From assembly GCF_007671725.1 (NCBI RefSeq), contig NZ_VCNM01000001.1:434001-498000 (forward strand): a stretch of DNA of 64,000 nt, given 5' to 3'. The DNA is from Halorubrum depositum. Its GTDB lineage: Archaea; Halobacteriota; Halobacteria; Halobacteriales; Haloferacaceae. The notes under the pieces are model-generated. The model searched no databases and was not told the DNA's origin. It saw nothing but the letters and a program-made list of their open reading frames with translations. The translations under genes and the position numbers were made by a program. Shown here in pieces: positions 32,878 to 41,177 of this stretch. How positions within the stretch are numbered: the stretch's first letter is position 1; each line of letters begins with the position of its first letter.

Positions 32878-34019
32878 TGGGTCACCTCCTCCGCGTTCTT
32901 CACCGCGCGCTGGACCGCCGCTTCCAGCGTCTCCTCGACCTCGATCAGGTCGGTGTTCAGGATCTCCATCCCCTCCTCGGCGTTGGTGCCGGCGAGCCGG
33001 ACGACGACCGGCTTCGGGATCTCGTCGAACTCCGCGAGCGCCTCGTTGATCCCCTTGGCGACCTCGTCGCCGCGGGTGATCCCGCCGAAGATGTTGAACA
33101 CGACACTGTCGACGTTGGGGTCGGAAAAGACCATGTCGAGCGCCTTCGTGACGCGCTCGGCCTTCGCGCCGCCGCCGATGTCGAGGAAGTTGGCGGGCTT
33201 CCCGCCGTAGTAGTCGACCAGGTCGAGCGTCGTCATCACGAGCCCGGCGCCGTTGCCGATGATGCCGACGTTGCCCGAGAGGCGGACGTAGTCGAAGCCG
33301 TACTCGCCGGCCTTCCGCTCTAAGTCGTCCTCGTAGGACGCCTCGGCCATCTCCGCGAGGTCGGGCTGGCGGAACAGCGCGTCCTCGTCGATGTTCATCA
33401 CGGCGTCGGCCGCGACCACGTCGCGGTCGCCGGTGATCATGACCGGGTTGACCTCGATCTCGGAGGCGTCGTTCGCCTCGTAGAGGTCGTACAGCGTCGA
33501 GAGGATCGACGCGACGTCGAGCGCGACGTCGGCGTCGACGCCGGCCTCGTAGACGACCTTGCGGGCCTGGTACGGGTGGAGGCCGAACGCGGGGTCGACG
33601 TGCTCGCGCGCGATGGCGTCGGGGTTCTCCTCGGCGACCTCCTCGATGTTCACGCCGCCCTCGGTCGACACCATCAGGACCGGCTCGCCCGCACCGCGGT
33701 CCATCGTGACGCCGACGTACAGCTCGTCCACGAAGTCGACGCCGGCCTCGACGAGCACGGAGTCGACGGTGTACCCCTTGAGGTCCATCCCGAGGATCTC
33801 CTCGGCGTACTGCTCGGCCTCCTCGCGGTCGGTCGCGATCTTGATCCCGCCGGCCTTGCCGCGGCCGCCGACGTGGACCTGCGCCTTGATCGCGGCCGGA
33901 TAGCCGATCTCGTCGACGGCGTCGAGCGCCTCGTCGACGGTCGTCGCGAGCCGGGAGTCCGGGACCGGGATCCCGGCGTCCGCGAAGATAGTCTTCGCCT
34001 GATGTTCGTGTAGCTTCAT
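32874..34019 (-). CDS. sucC: Succinyl-CoA ligase beta subunit
   Basis: 381-aa beta subunit with an N-terminal ATP-grasp domain ([36 protein letters not shown]), the metal/nucleotide region EINPVMITG-like EVNPVMITG, and the C-terminal ligase domain ([34 protein letters not shown]). It is the first gene of the sucCD unit; fumC lies 141 bp upstream on the same strand, making a small TCA block. Confidence 0.97.
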   Translation of the reverse strand: MKLHEHQAKTIFADAGIPVPDSRLATTVDEALDAVDEIGYPAAIKAQVHVGGRGKAGGIKIATDREEAEQYAEEILGMDLKGYTVDSVLVEAGVDFVDELYVGVTMDRGAGEPVLMVSTEGGVNIEEVAEENPDAIAREHVDPAFGLHPYQARKVVYEAGVDADVALDVASILSTLYDLYEANDASEIEVNPVMITGDRDVVAADAVMNIDEDALFRQPDLAEMAEASYEDDLERKAGEYGFDYVRLSGNVGIIGNGAGLVMTTLDLVDYYGGKPANFLDIGGGAKAERVTKALDMVFSDPNVDSVVFNIFGGITRGDEVAKGINEALAEFDEIPKPVVVRLAGTNAEEGMEILNTDLIEVEETLEAAVQRAVKNAEEVTQ

Positions 34020-34160
34020 CCGTCTCGAAGGGGGACCGACGGCGGCTTAAATGGTGCCGATCCGCCGCGAGCGGCGCGCGGAGCGCCGCCCCGGAGAAGG
34101 CGGGCGATCGGAGCGGATGCCCCCGGCGCGGCCCGTCCGCGCCGGCTCGCTACGGGTCAG

Positions 34161-35570
34161 TCAGTCCTCGTCGCCGAGGATGACGCGGTGGGTCATCGCC
34201 TCGGGGTCGAGCACCTCGTCGGCCTCCGCCTCGGTGAGGTAGCCGGCCTCGACGGCGGCCTCGCGGACGCTCTTCCCCTCCTTGAGCGCCGTCTTCGCGA
34301 CCTTCGACGCCTTGTCGTAGCCGATCGCGGGGTTCAGCGCGGTCGCCAGCGCCATCGACTGCTCGACGCGCGTCTCGCAGTGCTCCTCGTTGGCCTCCAG
34401 CTTCGCGACGAAGCGCTCGCCGAACGTCGCCGCGGCGTTCGAGAGCAACTCCGCCGATTCGAGGAAGTTGTGCGCGATGACGGGCTTGTAGAGATTTAAG
34501 TCGATCTCGCCGCGGGCGGCGCCCGCCGAGATCGCGGCGTCGTTGCCGACGACCTGCTTGTGGACCTGGTTGACCGACTCGGCGACGACCGGGTTGATCT
34601 TCCCGGGCATGATCGAGGAGCCGGGCTGGTTCTCCGGCTGTTCGACCTCGCCGAGCCCGTTGCGCGGGCCGGAGGCGAGCAGCCGCAGGTCGTTCGCCAT
34701 CTTGTTCATGCTCCCGGCGATCGTCCGGAGCGCGCCGTGCGCCTCCGCCATCGCGTCGTGGGCTGCCTGCGCCTCGAAGTGGTTGTCGGCCTCGCGGAAC
34801 GTCGTGTTCGTCTCGTCGGAGATGTACTCCGCCGCCAACTCCGGGAAGTCAGGGTGGGTGTTGAGCCCGGTGCCGACCGCGGTCCCGCCGAGTGCGAGCT
34901 CGCGGAGGCTCGACTGGACCGTCTCGGCGCGCTCGATCCCCTTCGCGGCCTGGGTCCGGTAGCCGCCGAACTCCTGACCGAGCCGGATCGGCGTCGCGTC
35001 CTGGAGGTGCGTGCGGCCGGTCTTGACGACGCCGTCGAACGCGGCCTCCTTCGCCTCCAGCTCGGCGTGGAGCGTCTCCAGTGCGGGCACGAGGTCCTTC
35101 TCGACCGCCTCGAGGGCGGCGACGTGCATCGCGGTCGGGATCACGTCGTTCGACGACTGTCCGTAGTTGACGTGGTCGTTCGGGTGGACGACGCGGTCGC
35201 CGATCTCCGCGCCGGCGATCTCGGCGGCGCGGTTGGCGATCACCTCGTTGGCGTTCATGTTCGAGGAAGTTCCCGAGCCGGTCTGGAACACGTCGACCGG
35301 GAACTGGTCGTCGTGATCGCCGGCGATCACCTCGTCCGCGGCGGCGACGATCGCCTCCGCGGTGTCCTCGTCGACGAGCCCCAGGTCGCGGTTCGCCTGC
35401 GCGGCCGCCTTCTTCACGACGCCCAGCGCCCGGATGAATCGCCGGCTCATCGGGATCCCGGAGATCGGGAAGTTCTCGACCGCGCGCTGGGTCTGCGCGC
35501 CCCAGTAGGCGTCGGCCGGCACCTGCATCTCGCCGAGGCTGTCCTCCTCCGTGCGGTATTGCTCACCCAT
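34161..35570 (-). CDS. fumC: Fumarate hydratase, class II
   Basis: 469-aa oxygen-stable class II fumarase, hydrating fumarate to malate. Signature loop GSSIMPGKINPV near residue 318, substrate motifs SSNDVIPTAMH and TGRTHLQDATPIRLGQE. There are no Fe-S cysteines. It starts the fumC-sucC-sucD run on the minus strand. The 141-bp gap before sucC may contain a second promoter, but no clear TATA box was seen. Confidence 0.97.
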   Translation of the reverse strand: MGEQYRTEEDSLGEMQVPADAYWGAQTQRAVENFPISGIPMSRRFIRALGVVKKAAAQANRDLGLVDEDTAEAIVAAADEVIAGDHDDQFPVDVFQTGSGTSSNMNANEVIANRAAEIAGAEIGDRVVHPNDHVNYGQSSNDVIPTAMHVAALEAVEKDLVPALETLHAELEAKEAAFDGVVKTGRTHLQDATPIRLGQEFGGYRTQAAKGIERAETVQSSLRELALGGTAVGTGLNTHPDFPELAAEYISDETNTTFREADNHFEAQAAHDAMAEAHGALRTIAGSMNKMANDLRLLASGPRNGLGEVEQPENQPGSSIMPGKINPVVAESVNQVHKQVVGNDAAISAGAARGEIDLNLYKPVIAHNFLESAELLSNAAATFGERFVAKLEANEEHCETRVEQSMALATALNPAIGYDKASKVAKTALKEGKSVREAAVEAGYLTEAEADEVLDPEAMTHRVILGDED

Positions 35571-35624
35571 GCGCGAGGCTTCCCGCGAGACCGGGTAAAA
35601 GCTATTGAATGCGGCCGTCCCGAC

Positions 35625-35948
35625 TCACTCGCCCTCGACCGGGAACAGCCCCGCCTCGCGGAGGTCGGGCGCGAGGCTCCCGTCGCCGTGCTCGGCGTAG
35701 TCGACGGGCGTGTACGTCTTGATCTCCAAGGCGTGGACGGACCGGGTCATGTGGTCGCCGACGGCGTCGTACACGCGCTGGTGCTGGTCGACGAGCGACT
35801 CGCCGTCGAAGGCGGGGGAGACGACGACGGCCGCGAAGTGCGCGTCCTCGTCCTCGTCGTCGTGGATCCGCGGGTTCGTCACGCGGGCGACGGCGTCCGG
35901 GATCCCCGCCTCGATCAGGTCCTCGATCTCGGCCGGTTCGATGGTCAT
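35625..35948 (-). CDS. BolA family protein
   Basis: 107-aa BolA-like protein: MTIEPAEIEDLIEAGIPDA, VVVSPAFDGESLVDQHQRVYDAVGDHM and HALEIKTYTP are the alpha-beta-alpha core. BolA proteins partner monothiol glutaredoxins in Fe-S trafficking or act as regulators. The conserved His near the C-terminus of the core (VHALEIKT) is present. ATG 35948 is chosen at the start of homology. It is 54 bp downstream of the fumC start on the same strand, with its own likely promoter facing the DUF3267 gene. Confidence 0.9.
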   Translation of the reverse strand: MTIEPAEIEDLIEAGIPDAVARVTNPRIHDDEDEDAHFAAVVVSPAFDGESLVDQHQRVYDAVGDHMTRSVHALEIKTYTPVDYAEHGDGSLAPDLREAGLFPVEGE

Positions 35949-36029
35949 GCCCCGTCTCGGAGCCCCCTCGGCAAAAAGCGACCGCATGGACACGCGAAAT
36001 CTTAACATATCGACAGGAGAAACCGAAGC

Positions 36030-36926
36030 ATGACCGACGAGACCACCGGCCCCGTGCTCGGGGAACTCGAGCTCACGCGGGCGCTGACGATCCAGATGAC
36101 CGCGGTCGGAACGCTCGGGATGATCGTCGCGTGGGCGTTCTTCGCCGGCCTGCACGAGGCCGCGACGGGCGCTCCGGTCTCGCTCCGGTTCGCGCCCGCG
36201 ACGCTCGGCTGGGCCGCGACGGCGGTCGACGTGCTCGTCGTCGCGTTCCTCGGGACGGCGTTCCTCGTCCCGCACGAGTGGCTCCACGGGTTGGCGATCC
36301 GGTACTACGGCGGCGAGCCGCGCTACGGCGTCGGCGTCGCGCACTTCATTCTCCCCTACGCGTACGCGACGACCGACCACGAATTCAGTCGGAACGAGTT
36401 CGTCGTCGTCCTCCTGACCCCGCTCGTCGTCATGACGGCGGTCGGCGTCCCCCTGATGGTGGGATTCGGCTGGGGGTGGCTCGTGATCCCGCTGGCCCTG
36501 AACGCGGCGGGCGCGGTCGCCGACGTCTGGATGACCGTCACGGTGCTCGGGTACCCGGCTCACGTCCGGATCGTCGACCACGAGACGGGCGTCAAGATCG
36601 TGGGACGAGCGGGGGACACGCCCCGCACACCGTCCGTGACGGCGGTCGCCTGGGACGCGCTCTCCGGCGCGGCCGTCGCCGTCTTCGGCACGTTCCTGCT
36701 CCTCGCCGTCGCCGGACCGATCGCGCTCTCGACACTCGGCGTCGAGTCGGTCGTCGTCGGGACGCCGGGCCGGATCACCTACCTCTTCAGCTTCGTCAAC
36801 ACGCCGACCGAGATATCGTTCGGCGTCGGCCCCGCCGTGTTCGCCGTCGGAGGGCTGGTCGGACTCGTGTACGCGCTCGGTCGGACCTACCGCCGGTCGA
36901 GGGCGCTGTCCGCCGACTCGACGTAG
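36030..36926 (+). CDS. DUF3267-type membrane metallopeptidase
   Basis: 298-aa protein with about six membrane helices and the zincin motif HEWLH (in LVPHEWLHGLAIRYYGG), the HExxH of DUF3267/site-2-protease-like membrane peptidases. A second polar motif (NAAGAVADVWMTV) sits where S2P-like enzymes have a metal-binding Asp. It may be an intramembrane protease; its substrate is unknown. It is divergent from bolA (81-bp gap). Confidence 0.88.
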   Translation: MTDETTGPVLGELELTRALTIQMTAVGTLGMIVAWAFFAGLHEAATGAPVSLRFAPATLGWAATAVDVLVVAFLGTAFLVPHEWLHGLAIRYYGGEPRYGVGVAHFILPYAYATTDHEFSRNEFVVVLLTPLVVMTAVGVPLMVGFGWGWLVIPLALNAAGAVADVWMTVTVLGYPAHVRIVDHETGVKIVGRAGDTPRTPSVTAVAWDALSGAAVAVFGTFLLLAVAGPIALSTLGVESVVVGTPGRITYLFSFVNTPTEISFGVGPAVFAVGGLVGLVYALGRTYRRSRALSADST

Positions 36927-36988
36927 CCCGACGCGGGTGCGAGGCGGCGCAAGCTTCTTTTCGCGAGTCTCGGTAACTGGAAACGATC

Positions 36989-37495
36989 ATGTCAGACGTT
37001 GACTTGCGGGAGGAGCAGGAGCCGCTGAAACGCGAGTACGAGGAGAACCCGGACGCGGCCAAGGTCACGCTGACCGCGACGGGCGAAGAGCAGGACGACG
37101 TGCGCGCCTGCAGCGTCGACATCGGCCGCGCGATCTACGAGGCGGAGCTCCACGAGGGGGCCGGCGGTCCCGGCGCCGCCGCGTGCTCCGGCGACCTCCT
37201 CCTCGGCGCGCTGGCGGCCTGTTCGCAATTGACCGCCCAGGCCGTCGCGGAGAACTTCGGGGTCGACCCCGACATCAGCGTGGAGGCCAGCGGCGACCTC
37301 GACCTCCGCGGGACGCTCGGTATCGACGACGACGTCCGGGTCGGCTTCGAGGAGATCCGCCTCGACGTGAGCGTCGACGGCGACCTCGACGAGGACACCC
37401 GGGCGGCGCTGCGGAAGTACACCGAGCGGTACTGCGTGGTGTACCGGACGCTGGCGGACGCGCCCGAGCCGGAGACGACGTGGGAGTTCTCGTAG
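36989..37495 (+). CDS. OsmC family protein
   Basis: 168-aa OsmC/Ohr-fold protein. The first conserved Cys lies in PGAAACSGDLLLGALAACSQL, and the second is near the C-terminus in YTERYCVVYRTL. The pair forms the peroxidatic site in Ohr/OsmC, which reduces organic hydroperoxides with lipoyl or thiol donors. The N-terminal 30 residues are charged. It is a single gene with a 62-bp gap behind the DUF3267 gene. Confidence 0.92.
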   Translation: MSDVDLREEQEPLKREYEENPDAAKVTLTATGEEQDDVRACSVDIGRAIYEAELHEGAGGPGAAACSGDLLLGALAACSQLTAQAVAENFGVDPDISVEASGDLDLRGTLGIDDDVRVGFEEIRLDVSVDGDLDEDTRAALRKYTERYCVVYRTLADAPEPETTWEFS

Positions 37496-37544
37496 GCGGA
37501 GACAGAGCGGGAACCCTCCTGAAAAGCCCCGCCCCGACCCGGAT

Positions 37545-38138
37545 TCAGCGCTCGAAGACGAGCCCGTAGTGGAACGGCGGCAGGTCGACCTCGCGGGCGA
37601 GCCGCAGGTCGCTCGCCGCCTCGACCGCGCGCCTCGTCTCCTCGGGCCCCAACCGCAGTTCGGTCGGCGGGCCGCGCGGCTCGCCGTCGACCGCCGTCTC
37701 CGCCCGGGGCCGGTCGCGCCAGTTGACGACGACGAACCGCCCGTCGGCGGCGAGCGCGGCGGCGACGCCCGCGACGAACGCGGCCCGGTCGTCGATCCCG
37801 TGGAAGGCGTTCGCGAGCAGCGCGAGGTCGACCGGCTCGGGAAGGAGGTCGGCGAGGTCCCGGGCGTCGCCGCGGACCGGGACGACGTTCCCGATCCCCT
37901 GCGCGTTCGCCATCCCCTCCAGCTCAGCGAGCAGCGTCGCGTCGACGTCGACGGCGTACACCGACGCCGGGTCGGCGATCCGCGCGGCCGGCAGGGCGAA
38001 GTAGCCGTTGCCGCAGCCGATCTCGGCGACGCGGTCGCCCGGCGTCACGCCGAGCCGCCGAAGGGTGTCCGCCGGCGTCGGCCAGATCCGTCCCCACCAG
38101 TCCCAGTCCGGCTGCCCCGTGTTCCGGAAGCGCTCCAT
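37545..38138 (-). CDS. Class I SAM-dependent methyltransferase
   Basis: 197-aa methyltransferase: RLGVTPGDRVAEIGCGNGYFALPAA is motif I for SAM, VYAVDVDATLLAEL is motif II, and DLALLANAFHGIDD is motif IV. Length and the WWGRIWPTPADTLRRLG start resemble small UbiE-like enzymes. The substrate is unknown. It is divergent from the FtsZ-like gene. Confidence 0.92.
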   Translation of the reverse strand: MERFRNTGQPDWDWWGRIWPTPADTLRRLGVTPGDRVAEIGCGNGYFALPAARIADPASVYAVDVDATLLAELEGMANAQGIGNVVPVRGDARDLADLLPEPVDLALLANAFHGIDDRAAFVAGVAAALAADGRFVVVNWRDRPRAETAVDGEPRGPPTELRLGPEETRRAVEAASDLRLAREVDLPPFHYGLVFER

Positions 38139-38240
38139 GCGGGCCGTAGCGATCGACCGGATTTAGCGGTTGGGGTCCCCGCGCCGAGCGCTCCGCGAGT
38201 GGGAAGGGGTTTGTCGTCGGAGCCTAAACGGTCCTCGCAG

Positions 38241-39143
38241 ATGTCTCACCGGGACGACCTGCGCGAGGCGGCCGACGCCCTCGGCGGCTCCATCGTCGTC
38301 TGCGGCCTCGGCGCGTACGCCGACCGGCTCGCCCGCGCCGAGTTCCGCGACGCCCGATACGCGTCGGCAGCTGAGCTCCTCGCGGAGACGCCGCCCGCGG
38401 GCGAGCGCAGCGCGGTGCCGGCCGCGGCCGACGCGTCGCCGCCCGCGGCGGTCGTCGTCGCGCTCGATCCCGACGACCTCGGCGAGGACGACGGGGCGAG
38501 CGAATCGCTCCGGGCGCTCGGCGGGCTCGACGCGTTCGCGGTCGCGGTCGTCCCAGCGGCAGCGGCCGACGGCGACGCGCTCTCGGCGGTCCGTGACTCG
38601 GTCGACGCCGTGTTGCTCGCGGAGGGCGACGCCGTCGAGGCGGCGATCCGCGCGTTCCTCGCGACGGTCCAGGAGCCCGGCTTCGTCAACCTCGACCTCA
38701 CCGACGCGGAGACGGTGCTCTCGGCCGGCGTCGCCGCGCTAGGGACCGGGACCGCCGACCGCGACGCCCCCGGGGACGCGGTCGCGTCGGCCTTCGACGG
38801 GCTCCCCGAAGGCGTCGACGCGACCGACGCGAGCGCGGTCCTCGTGGACGTCGTCGTCGACCCGGAGACCAGCATCGCCGCCGCGACCGACGTGATCGCG
38901 GCGGTCCGCGAGCGGATCGGCGCCGACGCCAACGTGATCTGGGGCGGCGCGGTCGACGAGGCGGCCGCGGCGGAGCTCGCCGTCCGGCTCGTCGTCGCCG
39001 GCGTCCGCCACGCCCCGCCGCTCGCCGCCGGCGACCCGTGTCCGCGCTGCGGGGCGCCCTTATCGGCGTACGAGTTCGGCGCCCGCGAGACGCTCTCGTG
39101 CGACGCCTGCGGCTACTCCGGCATCGCGGTGCGACGCGGGTGA
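38241..39143 (+). CDS. FtsZ-like C-terminal domain protein with zinc ribbon, no GTPase loop
   Basis: 300 aa. Residues 130-240 strongly resemble the FtsZ second (C-terminal) domain: a helix like FtsZ H10, then QEPGFVNLDLTDAETVLSAG (compare FtsZ PGLINLDFADV), AALGTG, a hydrophobic strand AVLVDVVVDPETS, and ADANVIWGGAVDE (compare DANIIFGAVID). Residues 15-110 look like a Rossmann-type N-terminal part, but the tubulin signature GGGTGTG is missing, so GTP binding is unlikely. The C-terminus is a zinc ribbon (Cys267, 270, 287, 290). The role is unknown; it could interact with FtsZ/CetZ or nucleic acid. A convergent RHH gene follows. Confidence 0.8.
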   Translation: MSHRDDLREAADALGGSIVVCGLGAYADRLARAEFRDARYASAAELLAETPPAGERSAVPAAADASPPAAVVVALDPDDLGEDDGASESLRALGGLDAFAVAVVPAAAADGDALSAVRDSVDAVLLAEGDAVEAAIRAFLATVQEPGFVNLDLTDAETVLSAGVAALGTGTADRDAPGDAVASAFDGLPEGVDATDASAVLVDVVVDPETSIAAATDVIAAVRERIGADANVIWGGAVDEAAAAELAVRLVVAGVRHAPPLAAGDPCPRCGAPLSAYEFGARETLSCDACGYSGIAVRRG

Positions 39144-39166
39144 GCCGACCGTCGGTCGGTCGACGG

Positions 39167-39619
39167 TCAGCGCTGCGGCTCGTCCGGCGCGGCGCGCGGC
39201 TCGCGCTCCGGAGGGGCCCGCCGCGAGGCGGGGGACGACTCCTCTCGGTACAGCCGGAGGAGGTCCTCTAAGACGACCGCGTGCCGGTCGCTCGGGACGT
39301 ACTGATGGTCGATGAAGTCCTCGGCGTCGCTGAAGTTCCCGCGGAGCGCCAGCTTCCTGACGAACGCGACGGACTCGAAGAACGGCGGGTGGTCAGCGTC
39401 GGCGTCGGCGCCGAGCTCGCGCTCCGCCCGCGGCATCACCTCCCCTCTGATCTCCTCGTAATCGATGGTCTCCGGCTCGTAGTCGTCGAGCACCTGGTTC
39501 AGCACGTAGTCGGTCGAAAAACGGTAGAACTCGGACTTGCTCTCGAACTGGCCGCTCTCGACCAGCGACTCGATCTCGCCGACCACAGACTCGGGAAACC
39601 GGACCGTGCTCTTCACCAT
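39167..39619 (-). CDS. Ribbon-helix-helix (CopG-type) regulator, 150 aa
   Basis: Residues 1-45 are an RHH domain: MVKSTVRFPESVVGEIESLV supplies the DNA-reading beta strand and first helix, and QFESKSEFYRFSTDYVLNQ the second. Residues 50-125 are a helical domain of unknown role (NFSDAEDFIDHQYVPSDRHA), and the tail is disordered. This N-terminal RHH plus longer domain recalls haloarchaeal CdrL-type regulators, but I cannot confirm it. It is convergent with the FtsZ-like gene. A palindrome 27-40 bp upstream of its ATG is a likely autoregulatory site. Confidence 0.82.
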   Translation of the reverse strand: MVKSTVRFPESVVGEIESLVESGQFESKSEFYRFSTDYVLNQVLDDYEPETIDYEEIRGEVMPRAERELGADADADHPPFFESVAFVRKLALRGNFSDAEDFIDHQYVPSDRHAVVLEDLLRLYREESSPASRRAPPEREPRAAPDEPQR

Positions 39620-39645
39620 GCGTCCACGAGGCGCCCCCACCCGTA

Positions 39646-39659
39646 TTACATTTTTGTAA
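39646..39659 (-). promoter_or_regulatory. Palindromic operator/promoter of RHH gene
   Basis: TTACA-TTTT-TGTAA is a perfect inverted repeat, 27 bp upstream of the ATG (39619) of the RHH regulator. It is the only AT-rich stretch there, so it probably overlaps the TATA box; binding by the RHH dimer would block TBP. It also lies between this gene and the 3' end of the esterase gene. Confidence 0.5.
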
Positions 39660-39706
39660 GTCGACAGAAACTTCGCGGGTGGGGGCGGCGAAAAGACCCC
39701 CACGCG

Positions 39707-40645
39707 TCACGCCTCGCACCGGAACGCGCCGGCGAGGTCGTCGGCGACGGTCGCGATCGCCTCCTCGGCGCGGTCGACCTCGCGGAGCGTCATGAAGCCG
39801 TGGACCATCGCCTCGTAGTTCTCGTAGCGCGTCGGCACGCCGTCTCTGACCAGCTGTTCGGCGTACGCCCGCCCGCCGTCCCGGAGCGGGTCGAACCCCG
39901 CGGTGACCACCGTCGCCGGCGCGACGCCGCCGAGGTCGCCGGCGTTCGTCGGGTCGGCGTACGGGTTCCGGCGGTGGATCTCGTCGCCGTAGTAGCAGTC
40001 CGCGAACCACTCGAGGTCGGCCTCGTCGAGGACGACCCCGGCGTGCTCCCGGACCGACGGCTGGTCGGGGTGGACGCCGACGCCCGGGTACAACAGCGCC
40101 TGATGTGCAATTTCCGGGCCGTCGCGTTCGGCGGCCATGAGCGCGGCGACCGCGGCGAGCGCCCCGCCGGCCGAGTCGCCCGCGACGGCCACCTGCCCGG
40201 TCCCGGCGACCGAGTCCGGGTTCTCCGCGGCCCACTCGACGGCGGCGTACGCGTCCGCGACCGCCGCGGGGAACGGGTGCTCGGGCGCGAGCCGGTAGTC
40301 GACGGAGAGGACGGCGCAGCCGCTTTCCCGCGTGAGTCCCCGACAGAGCCGGTCGTGGGTGGCGACGCTGCCGAGCACGAACCCGCCGCCGTGGAAGAAG
40401 ACGACGGTGGGAAACGGCCCCTCGGCGTCCGGGAGGTAGAGCCGCGCGTCGAGGGCGCCGTCGGGACCGGGAACCGTCCCGTCGACGGTCCGCCCGACCG
40501 GCGGGGGGTTCCGGTTGCGGATGCGCATCACCGGCTCGGTGAGGAGGCGGGCGAGCTTCAGCCCCCACCTGCTGTGGGGGATCGGGAACCGGTCCTGACG
40601 CTCGACGGCCGCCTTCGCCTGCGGGTCGATCTCGTCGGCGTGCAT
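39707..40645 (-). CDS. Alpha/beta hydrolase (esterase/lipase, HSL family)
   Basis: 312-aa hormone-sensitive-lipase-type esterase. Oxyanion motif FFHGGGFVLGS near residue 83, nucleophile Ser in VAGDSAGGALA, acid in TAGFDPLRDGG, and His in VHGFMTL. The C-terminus EAIATVADDLAGAF is the usual last helix. It hydrolyses short acyl esters. It is a single gene, divergent from the Rieske gene. Confidence 0.93.
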   Translation of the reverse strand: MHADEIDPQAKAAVERQDRFPIPHSRWGLKLARLLTEPVMRIRNRNPPPVGRTVDGTVPGPDGALDARLYLPDAEGPFPTVVFFHGGGFVLGSVATHDRLCRGLTRESGCAVLSVDYRLAPEHPFPAAVADAYAAVEWAAENPDSVAGTGQVAVAGDSAGGALAAVAALMAAERDGPEIAHQALLYPGVGVHPDQPSVREHAGVVLDEADLEWFADCYYGDEIHRRNPYADPTNAGDLGGVAPATVVTAGFDPLRDGGRAYAEQLVRDGVPTRYENYEAMVHGFMTLREVDRAEEAIATVADDLAGAFRCEA

Positions 40646-40739
40646 GGCCGAACGTGTGACGACCGGAGGCTAAGTCTTGGGGGAGCGGTCGCGGGTCCCG
40701 CCGCGACGCTTTTCACCCGGGAAATCGTGGGCTCGGTCG

Positions 40740-41153
40740 ATGCCAGACGGGACGAAGCTCGCCGACGTCGAGGCCGTCACCGAGCGCGGATCGTACCGCT
40801 TCACGGCGGCCGACCCGTTCACGAACGACCGAGAGGTCGTCCTCGTACCTTGCGAGGAGCCGCCCGGAGTGCGGGCGTGGGTGAACACCTGCCCGCACGA
40901 GAGCCAGCGGTTCGACACGGGCGACGGCGTGCCGATGCGGGACGGCGAGGTGATCTGTCCGCGGCACGGCTCGCTGTTCGACGCCTGCTCCGGCGAGTGC
41001 GACAACGGCCCGGCGGCCGGGACGACGCTCCGCGACGTCGAGGTCGCCGTCGACGGCGGCGCCGTCCACCTGACCGACGACGGATACACGTTCCGACACG
41101 AGGGCGGGACCGACGACGACGATCCGGGGTCGACGTCGCACCTCTCGCTGTGA
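40740..41153 (+). CDS. Rieske [2Fe-2S] protein
   Basis: 137-aa soluble Rieske ferredoxin-like protein. Cluster ligands are Cys51/His53 in NTCPHESQ and Cys73/His76 in VICPRHGSLFD. Two extra Cys (83, 87) follow (FDACSGECDNG); this FDxxxGxC pattern is usual for this group. It could be an electron carrier or a subunit of an oxygenase, but no oxygenase is adjacent. It is convergent with the last gene of the CO dehydrogenase operon, 24 bp away, and may or may not be linked to it. ATG 40740 precedes the fold. Confidence 0.9.
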   Translation: MPDGTKLADVEAVTERGSYRFTAADPFTNDREVVLVPCEEPPGVRAWVNTCPHESQRFDTGDGVPMRDGEVICPRHGSLFDACSGECDNGPAAGTTLRDVEVAVDGGAVHLTDDGYTFRHEGGTDDDDPGSTSHLSL

Positions 41154-41177
41154 GAATCAGTCCGGCGGCGGTCGACC

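Noticed and set aside
38241-39143. True FtsZ or CetZ GTPase
   Set aside because: The GGGTGTG loop is not found and the N-terminal half is too short. Only the second domain resembles FtsZ.
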